Shown here: positions 25,001 through 64,000 of the stretch, piece by piece | How positions within the stretch are numbered: position 1 is the stretch's first letter | Layout of the letters: the number at the start of each line of letters is the position of its first letter | Assembly (NCBI GenBank): GCA_034336665.1 | Contig: CM067592.1 | Coordinates: 40,165,735 to 40,229,734, forward strand | Length of the DNA stretch: 64,000 bases | From: Luscinia megarhynchos | Lineage: Eukaryota; Chordata; Aves; Passeriformes; Turdidae | Direction of reading: 5' to 3' | The notes under the pieces: generated by a model | Seen by the model: the letters and a program-made list of their open reading frames with translations, nothing else | Databases searched by the model: none | What the model was told of the DNA's origin: nothing | Position numbers and translations under genes: made by a program

Positions 25001-25412
25001 GCAGATAGTTTTGAAAACTTGCAGGATTTTTTAAAGTTGGAACCACCTTCAGGGTTAGCCTTGCTTGAGTATGGTGTTGGACACAAGGAGCTCAGTGCAC
25101 TCCATCACTCATAAGTTATTCTTTTGTGTGTCATCTGATGTTGCATAGTGTAAATGCCAGGCATTATCTCAGCACTTATTTTGAAGGGGAAGTAAAGAAT
25201 CAGGGTTGACTTTTCATTTTAAGTTTTTACTCAAGCATTATATGGTAATGTATTGGTTGTTGTTTTCTCTTTGTTGTTTGTTTTTTTTCCAATATTCCCT
25301 AGTTAAAGTCTGGAAGAGAAAACTTGAAGAAGAATATAACCCATATGCACTGGCATTGGAGAAGAGTGCAACTGCTGACATGGCCATACTGAATTTGGAA
25401 GACCATCAGTAA
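818..25412 (+). CDS. SECISBP2: SECISBP2, SECIS-binding protein 2 (18 coding exons, 846 aa)
   Basis: Binds the SECIS stem-loop in selenoprotein mRNA 3'UTRs and works with the ribosome, EFSEC and Sec-tRNA to recode UGA as selenocysteine. Exons: 818-859, 1983-2128, 3961-4153, 6157-6286, 6706-6860, 7941-8028, 11018-11166, 11697-11855, 14483-14584, 15894-16013, 17197-17329, 19520-19689, 20444-20579, 21028-21157, 22874-23094, 23798-23952, 24371-24572, 25303-25412. The lengths sum to 2541 nt, every junction phase agrees and all introns are GT-AG. The N-terminal half is poorly conserved and lysine/serine rich. Near residues 430-545 are VQLDLGGML and [10 protein letters not shown], the latter leading into a basic stretch (the SECIS-interaction region). 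Residues about 640-760 form the L7Ae-type RNA-binding domain, with [16 protein letters not shown] and [13 protein letters not shown]. The start has ATG in CCGCGCCATGT and joins in frame to [13 protein letters not shown]. The domain match is close to certain. Exon 3's start is the least secure boundary. Confidence 0.96.
1983..2128 (+). CDS. SECISBP2: SECISBP2 exon 2
   Basis: Acceptor TTTCTCAG|GGC and donor GATAA|GTATGT (phase 2). Encodes residues 15-62, including [20 protein letters not shown] and YPFVQEP, all matching the mammalian N-terminal segment well. Confidence 0.94.
3961..4153 (+). CDS. SECISBP2: SECISBP2 exon 3 (5' end shortened)
   Basis: Acceptor CATCACATAG|TG follows a pyrimidine-rich tract; donor AAAG|GTGAGC is phase 0. 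Encodes [19 protein letters not shown] and later NVYPVAGSQ, matching the mammalian tyrosine-rich region. The mammalian exon has about 20 more residues at its start. Sequence resembling them lies at 3893-3960 but is broken by a stop and a frame change, so 3961 is the only acceptor found that keeps the frame. Confidence 0.82.
4443..4526 (+). other. G-run cluster in SECISBP2 intron 3
   Basis: On the transcribed-sense strand, G runs of 3, 6, 4 and 3 at 4503-4526 fit the G-quadruplex pattern with short loops. A second cluster (GGGG, GGG, GGGG) starts near 4447. A T10 run follows directly. The pattern is visible; a structural role is inference. Confidence 0.5.
6157..6286 (+). CDS. SECISBP2: SECISBP2 exon 4
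   Basis: Acceptor ACTTGCAG|CAA and donor CCAG|GTACAA (phase 1). Encodes residues 128-170, a lysine/arginine-rich low-complexity segment ([18 protein letters not shown]). Confidence 0.85.
6706..6860 (+). CDS. SECISBP2: SECISBP2 exon 5
   Basis: Acceptor TTTATTTAG|AC and donor CCA|GTAAGT. The two leading bases complete the phase-1 codon from exon 4. Encodes residues 171-222, with [12 protein letters not shown] aligning to the mammalian FTTLDFPELQ area. Confidence 0.88.
7941..8028 (+). CDS. SECISBP2: SECISBP2 exon 6
   Basis: Acceptor GTTTTGCAG|GAA and donor AGGG|GTAAGT (phase 1). Encodes residues 223-251, a serine- and charge-rich segment. Confidence rests on splice sites and phase more than on homology. 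Confidence 0.83.
8285..9195 (-). mobile_element. CR1 LINE fragment (3' part), dead
   Basis: The reverse strand reads as the 3' part of an avian CR1 reverse transcriptase ORF and UTR. Translated pieces such as [18 protein letters not shown] and [15 protein letters not shown] are typical of CR1. Frame breaks are frequent, so it is non-functional. It sits in SECISBP2 intron 6 in antisense orientation. Confidence 0.88.
9935..10480. mobile_element. Degenerate LTR-like repeat (avian ERV type)
   Basis: The stretch includes AAATAAGGACAGGGAGA near its start, a GGGCTGCAGGGGCACAGCTG area, CACCTTGGTGTCTGCTG, and a closing CAGCTGATGGGCCCAG to GGCTGGCCACGTC part. This order resembles an avian endogenous retrovirus LTR I remember from passerines. 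No clean termini or target duplication were found. It is old and 5'/3' limits are approximate. Confidence 0.5.
11018..11166 (+). CDS. SECISBP2: SECISBP2 exon 7
   Basis: Acceptor TTTTCCCAG|TG and donor AAG|GTACTT. Encodes residues 252-301 ([19 protein letters not shown]), comparable to the mammalian segment before the lysine tract. Confidence 0.87.
11697..11855 (+). CDS. SECISBP2: SECISBP2 exon 8 (lysine tract)
   Basis: The acceptor is a NAGNAG, CTGCAG|CAG|TCA, so residue Q302 may be optional. Donor is GAG|GTAAAC. Encodes residues 302-354 with an acidic stretch, eleven consecutive lysines (11751-11783) and EPPKIE, matching the mammalian KNKKKKEK and QEPPRIE motifs. The basic run may act as a nuclear localisation signal. 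Confidence 0.92.
14483..14584 (+). CDS. SECISBP2: SECISBP2 exon 9
   Basis: Acceptor TTTGTTTAG|GAT and donor GAA|GTAAGT, both phase 0. Encodes residues 355-388; [17 protein letters not shown] matches the mammalian DAEEFPNLAVASERRDR closely. Confidence 0.94.
15225..15785 (-). mobile_element. CR1 LINE fragment, dead
   Basis: The reverse strand contains [20 protein letters not shown] and [11 protein letters not shown], motifs of the CR1 ORF2 C-terminal region, followed by the CR1 3' segment (LFSLEKRR). Frameshifts separate the pieces. Antisense in SECISBP2 intron 9, ending about 110 bp before exon 10. Confidence 0.87.
15894..16013 (+). CDS. SECISBP2: SECISBP2 exon 10
   Basis: Acceptor TTTCTAAG|ATC and donor CAG|GTAAGT, forty whole codons (residues 389-428), serine/acid rich. 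It starts only about 110 bp after a CR1 fragment. It is phase 0 at both ends, so it could be skipped without breaking the frame. Confidence 0.85.
17197..17329 (+). CDS. SECISBP2: SECISBP2 exon 11
   Basis: Acceptor ATTTAG|GAA and donor TCAG|GTATTG (phase 1). Encodes residues 429-472 with [20 protein letters not shown], nearly identical to mammalian SBP2 at the start of the functional C-terminal half. Confidence 0.95.
19520..19689 (+). CDS. SECISBP2: SECISBP2 exon 12 (SECIS-interaction region)
   Basis: Acceptor AAATCTCAG|TT. Encodes residues 473-529, including [19 protein letters not shown] and [11 protein letters not shown], almost identical to the mammalian region needed for SECIS binding and Sec incorporation. 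The donor AAAAAG|GTCCTC is poor beyond GT and is followed at once by a T tract. Confidence 0.95.
20444..20579 (+). CDS. SECISBP2: SECISBP2 exon 13
   Basis: Acceptor TATATTTTAG|ATT and donor CAAG|GTATCT (phase 1). Encodes residues 530-574, starting [12 protein letters not shown], which continues the conserved basic helix from exon 12 and then becomes acidic and variable. Confidence 0.93.
21028..21157 (+). CDS. SECISBP2: SECISBP2 exon 14
   Basis: Acceptor CCTGATAG|CT and donor AGAGA|GTAAGT (phase 2). Encodes residues 575-617, ending [10 protein letters not shown], which leads into the conserved RNA-binding block. Confidence 0.93.
22874..23094 (+). CDS. SECISBP2: SECISBP2 exon 15 (start of L7Ae domain)
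   Basis: Acceptor TTTCTTCCAG|T and donor AAGG|GTAAAA (phase 1). Encodes residues 618-691. [19 protein letters not shown] and [14 protein letters not shown] are nearly identical to human. This is the first half of the L7Ae fold that recognises the SECIS kink-turn. Confidence 0.97.
23798..23952 (+). CDS. SECISBP2: SECISBP2 exon 16 (core of L7Ae domain)
   Basis: Acceptor TGCTCCAG|GT and donor CAG|GTAAGC. Encodes residues 692-743 with [25 protein letters not shown] and [10 protein letters not shown], the signature of the SBP2 RNA-binding domain. It is the most strongly conserved exon of the gene here. Confidence 0.97.
24371..24572 (+). CDS. SECISBP2: SECISBP2 exon 17
   Basis: Acceptor ATTGCCATAG|GAC and donor TACA|GTAAGT (phase 1). 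Encodes residues 744-810: the end of the L7Ae domain ([20 protein letters not shown]), then a variable acidic tail. Confidence 0.94.
25303..25412 (+). CDS. SECISBP2: SECISBP2 exon 18 (terminal coding)
   Basis: Acceptor TATTCCCTAG|TT. Encodes residues 811-846 ([11 protein letters not shown] near its start) and ends in TAA at 25410-25412. The C-terminal acidic, leucine-containing tail matches the mammalian protein in position and character. Confidence 0.92.
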
Positions 25413-26355
25413 ATCCAGATCCAGGTCTATTGGGCTTGTAACTTTTTCTTCTGTTAGATCCCTAGGAAGAAGTTAGCAAAATAACATAATATAAAGAAAT
25501 ACCTGAAGTTAGCTAAGCAAGCTGGTCTGAATCCCTTTAAGCAAAATATACACTGGAGCACATGAGGCACTAGTTAATGTTCTTAGGTTCTTTGTGTTTC
25601 TGTGATTATTATAGCAGATCACAACACCAAATTTTTGTAGCCCCAAACCACTTGAACTGGCTGGGCATACTTTAATGCTTTTATGAACTAGCATTGATTT
25701 CTTGGAGTAGAATATACCAAAAGAATCTAATAGGAAAATAATTTTCTTCTGTAAGATATTCCTTGAATCAGAAGGAGCTAAAGCAGCTGCCCTTAATTTT
25801 TAACTCCTATATAAAAAACTTCAGCTGTTGTTTGATCGTGTGTTTGTTCTTAGTTTTTCTTCTAAATAAGCCTGCTCAGAAGGGCAGGCTGCTATCAATG
25901 TAAATTTTTTTTCTAGTCAGCAACAAATTAATTTGGGGCAGGTGGCTTGATTTAAACTAATTAAGGAGGGCCATAGTTAGCTCTTCTGTGTTGTTCTTTG
26001 GGGATCATACATCAGGTGTGAAGGAGATAGCACAGACTACAAGGGTCTGAAATTCCTGAAGTGAATGTGCTCTGTTTAGCCTTTTTCTAAATTTGATGTT
26101 TCTGTTGCTACTGAGAGTAGTTTATAATACATCCTGCTTTGAAGTTAGAGGATATTGCAGGACAGCAAATGTGCTAGCCTGCTTATCTGTACCTTCTTGC
26201 TGAGACTCCTCATTCCTTCAGTTTGGGGTTGTGTTGGTATGTACATCTATGAGTTTTGGAGTAATCTCTGTTTGTATCTAAATAGAAAAAATTTATATCT
26301 TATAAGAAATGAGGTTTGTATTCTAGAGGAAATAAAATTTTGAAAACAAAATGTG
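25413..26355 (+). terminator. SECISBP2: SECISBP2 3'UTR and poly(A) signal
   Basis: A canonical AATAAA lies at 26331-26336, 918 bases after the stop codon, so cleavage is expected near 26350. No SECIS-like or other structured element was recognised in the UTR by eye. Confidence 0.65.
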
Positions 26356-28087
26356 CTAATAGTGGTGGAGCACCTTAATGTGAGTGGCCTATGTAACCAC
26401 TGTTTTTGGAGGACAAGCCTAAAAAAAGTAATTGGAGGGATGCACATGTAACTTGTGTCAGCTTTTCTGAAGGGTGATACAGGTGCCGTGTGCTGCTCAG
26501 CATCTCTGAGGTGTGTCTGCAAGCGCTTCACCAGACTGAGCATTTGTAGTGCAATACTTTGGGACGTAGCTGCCTTGTGATGATAGAACTGATATAAAAA
26601 ACTTTAAATAATTTTGAAATGCAAACAATTTTGTAGAATATAAACTGTATAAAATCTGTTACAGTATATTGATTCTATAAAGAATGCTTGTGATTTAAAT
26701 AAGCGCGTCTTGTGGGAATTTAGTGGTACTTGAAGTGTCACTTTTGGGAAAGAACATTGACAAGGGGAGCCAGCCTTGTGCTGAAATGCACTGGTTATGA
26801 TGATGATCTTTTTTGTATTAGTTCCCTCTAATCTTAAATGGAAATTGGGGCTGAAAGGTCCCAGTGACAAAACATGCTTTTGACCAGCATATACCCTTGA
26901 TGCAAAGCTAAGCTGTAATTTTTTCATTTGAACCTGTGCCACTTGGATACACGTCTGAAATTCTGGAACTGCTAAACCGAGTCATTGCATTGAGTGCAGA
27001 CCAGTTGGTAAGGAAGTTTGGTTTTTGACCATGTTTTCTATTTTGTCTTACTGCAGAAGAACATAAAAGTTCAGAAACATTATAGGTTCATTCACAATCT
27101 TAGGGACTTACTTCCAGTTCTTAGAGGGTATTAAAAAAATTTACTGTAAGGTGTCACAGCCATGGGTACTAATGGGTACTACCAGTGTACACAGACTTTT
27201 CTTTTTCCCCCATAAAACTGAACTAAACAAAAAATTTGGCAACCTTTTACTACTTGAAGTAATTTCCTGCAGGAAGAAGCAGAGTTTAGCTACGTCATCC
27301 ATAACCCTGACCCCTATCTTTATATCCCCACTCAGCTCCACAGAACTGAACTCAGGAGCACAAAACTAAGTGGGCTCCAAATTGGCTGAACAAATGGAGG
27401 AGAAACAATCAAGGGAAGTCCTGGGAACAAAAAAATTATGAGAACAAATGAGAAAAAATTATCTCTGGTGGTGTCAGAAGTCTGCATCAGCATTAGTGAA
27501 ATGCCTATGTGAAGAACAGGGAAAATGGTTAAGCTAAGTAGGGAAAAATGAGTTTTCACCCTGCATGTGTGACAAGGTGGTCTGACACTGAAAAAAAAAA
27601 AGGATCATTCAAGTCTTAGCATGAGGAGACTGCTTTCTTTAATGTGGGAAACACTCTAAATCTTACCAGTTAGGAGAGAACTTAGGGATGAGTATGAAGC
27701 TTTCTGATACCGCTTGAAGCAGCTCTCCACCTGGGCTCATTGATTATTAGGCAGCATTTTACTTGCTTCCAAATTGTTGAAATCCATTGAACAGATAGTA
27801 AAGAAAATTTAATTTAAACCTCAGACTTCTGTTTCTTAGATGCAGAAGGACAAAACTCTGAGCAGTAATGCAGTACAACACTTTTACTGTGGATAGTGTA
27901 GGTCCTCACGTTTTCAGTCTGCACTTGATCATAAGGAATGGTCTTTGAATTCATTCATCATAGAACTTTTAAGTAACATTATCTCAAATATAGAAGAAGA
28001 ATTTGCAAAAACTAAAGAGTCTTCTTGCATACTTTGTATTTTCAGCATTAGTCACAACTTCTTTATTTGGTATAGAAACTTTATTAC
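26356..28087. other. Gap between the convergent gene ends
   Basis: AT-rich DNA between the SECISBP2 poly(A) site and the solo LTR. No exon-like frame, recognised repeat or RNA gene was seen. Confidence 0.5.
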
Positions 28088-28632
28088 TGTCACGGTTTGA
28101 AGACCAGCCAGCAACCAGGCACTACGCAGCTTCTCGCAGTGGGAGCAAATCAGAATGGTAAAAGTCAGAAAACCCGTGTGTTGGATGATGACAGTTGAAC
28201 AGGGAAAGCAAAAGCCATGCACATAGGCAAAGCAAAACAAGGAATTCATTCAGTGCTTCCCATGGGCAGGCAGGTGTTCGGCCATCTCCATGAGAGCAGG
28301 GTCCATCACACATAATAGTTACTTGGGAAGACAAATGACATCACTCCAGATGCCCCCCTGCCTTTATGTCCTGTGCATGATGCCATACGGTCTGGAATAT
28401 CCCTTTGGCCAGTTGGGGTCACCTGTCCTGGCTGTGTCTCCTCCCAATCTGTCTTGCACCCCCAACTTCCTTGCCACCAAGGCAATGCAAAAAGCAGAAA
28501 AAGTCTTGGCTCTGTGCAAGCCTTGCTCAGCAGTAACAAAATCATCTCTCCATTATCAACACTGTGTTCAGCACAAATCCAAAACAGTCTCATACCAGCC
28601 ACTCTGAAGAAAATTAACTCAAACCCAGCACA
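28088..28632 (-). mobile_element. Solo LTR of an endogenous retrovirus, ERVL-like
   Basis: The element begins TGTCACGG and ends CAGCACA on the + strand. The identical 5-mer ATTAC flanks it at 28083-28087 and 28633-28637. Reading the reverse strand gives TGTGCTG... to ...CCGTGACA, the orientation of the passerine ERV LTR family I recall. A 5-bp duplication suits ERVL-class integration. No internal viral genes are present, so this is a solo LTR left by recombination. Confidence 0.85.
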
Positions 28633-28909
28633 ATTACCAAAGGAAATACATTTGAACAAATGAGCTTACTGACACTAGAAAGGAACGTTCTTCAAAACAC
28701 TGGCAACATAAGCGTAAACATAGTAAAAGAAAAATAAGTGTACAAGTTGAAATGCCTTTAAATAAATGTGATCCATGTCCTAATTTCTAAAGCATATGCC
28801 AAGATCCTCAAGCCCGAAATTATCTGGTTGACTTAATGAACTCAAAACAGAAAACATCATATTTTATAGTCTTTGAACTGCACAAGTCTTGCTGAGACTA
28901 CTTTTGCTC

Positions 28910-28915
28910 TTTATT
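28910..28915 (-). terminator. SEMA4D: Poly(A) signal for the SEMA4D distal 3' end
   Basis: AATAAA on the minus strand, 256 bases after the distal SEMA4D stop at 29171. It is the first canonical hexamer downstream of that stop. Cleavage would fall near 28890, short of the solo LTR. Confidence 0.5.
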
Positions 28916-29170
28916 AAGCTAAAATAGCTGGCATCAGAAAAACAGACAAGGTTGCAGCATGGAATGGGTGGCCTCTCTTGTACCATGTAATTTAGCTTAG
29001 TTATTCTTTGGTGCAGTAAGAATATCCCCTTCCACTACATGCTTGAGGTGATTCTCCTGAATATCAGTTTTAATGTCATCACCAATGCTTGCAAAGACAT
29101 CTCCAAATGCTATATAAAGAGTAACAGGTACTCTTGTGTACATTTCTCCTTCGCTTCATTCCTTTGTCCG

Positions 29171-63340
<34,170 letters not shown>

Positions 63341-63376
63341 CTTCAGGGTCCCTGCTCTTTGGGGTTCACCGGATAA
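63341..63376 (-). other. SEMA4D: Possible 5'UTR part of SEMA4D coding exon 1
   Basis: On the minus strand a plausible acceptor, CTACCTGCTGCAG, ends at 63377, 36 bases before the ATG. If used, the exon is 63376-63247 and further 5'UTR exons lie beyond. The pyrimidine tract is modest, so this is tentative. Confidence 0.4.
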
Positions 63377-64000
63377 CTGCAGCAGGTAGTGTTTCTTTGG
63401 CAGATGAAATGGAGACCCCAGGGAGTATCAGACACCAGGCATTTCAGCCCTTGAGAGCAATGCAACAAGGGAGGCTGGAACAACAATACAAGTACGTGCT
63501 TTTCAGCAGATCACTTCAAGAGAACACACATTTTCCAGGATGCTGCATACAGAGACTGCCCACACACTCCACAGGCTGCAGAACTGCTGAGAAGTGTGAC
63601 TGAGTGCATTCTTCTGTTTCACCAGAAATAAATGATGCTGTGGAGAGAGGAGGGAAGTAAGAAGTAGAAGAGGAAGCAAACCTAATACTGCCAAAAATAG
63701 CATTGATCTTGCAGTATTTCTACAGTTGACTACATATCTTAATTTGGATACAAAATGTATTAATTGGTGAAAATCATATTCTTAAAAACAAGACACACGT
63801 TACATGGCAAATGGGCAATAATTGAAAGCAATCATTTCAATCTAGAATGCCAAATGTAAATACTTTGAACTTAAGCAAAGTTCAGTTATGCTTAATGCAT
63901 AAAACTTGACTCTAGTCTATTCTTTCAACAGAAAATCCCACCTCTCTAACAAATAACAAAACATGATAACAAAAATCACTATGACTAAGGTCACAGAGTA
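63377..64000. other. Right edge, no coding feature seen
   Basis: Expected to be intron upstream of the SEMA4D start exon. No CpG island is present here, which suggests the SEMA4D promoter lies outside the window. Confidence 0.45.

Overview
This window is vertebrate nuclear DNA, most probably from a bird and quite likely a passerine. The evidence is split genes with GT-AG introns, several CR1 LINE fragments of the avian type, and a solo LTR of a kind I associate with passerine endogenous retroviruses. The species cannot be fixed from sequence alone. Two convergent protein genes fill the window, and I recall the same neighbours in human 9q22.

Left part (about 300-26360, + strand): SECISBP2, the SECIS-binding protein needed for selenocysteine insertion. 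A GC-rich minisatellite (309-720) abuts a CpG-island promoter. Eighteen coding exons can be joined with consistent splice phases into a protein of 846 residues, close to the 854 I recall for human. Exons 11-17 carry the conserved SECIS-binding and L7Ae RNA-binding parts. The introns hold CR1 fragments (8285-9195, 15225-15785) and an old LTR-like repeat (about 9935-10480).

Middle part (26360-42470): no independent gene is visible. It contains a solo LTR with a perfect 5-bp target duplication (28088-28632), a large dead CR1 piece (30195-31465) and a shorter one (37231-37412). It also holds four small minus-strand exons (42128-41922, 32616-32407, 29788-29691, 29200-29171) that match each other and SEMA4D in splice phase.

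Right part (63340-42470, - strand): SEMA4D. Thirteen shared exons encode the signal peptide, Sema domain and PSI domain. They can end in one large exon (44940-44024) with Ig, stalk, transmembrane and cytoplasmic parts (855 residues). Alternatively they can end in the four distal exons, which encode a different Ig domain and no membrane segment (731 residues, predicted secreted). The 124-residue difference between forms equals the difference between the 862 and 738 residue human isoforms as I remember them.

The points most worth checking are the SEMA4D alternative secreted end, the apparently decayed 5' part of SECISBP2 exon 3 with a shifted acceptor, the promoter minisatellite, a very weak splice donor after SECISBP2 exon 12, and a 21-bp perfect inverted repeat in a SEMA4D intron. 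Exon limits were read by eye from splice motifs, frame and remembered homologues. No alignment or transcript data were used.
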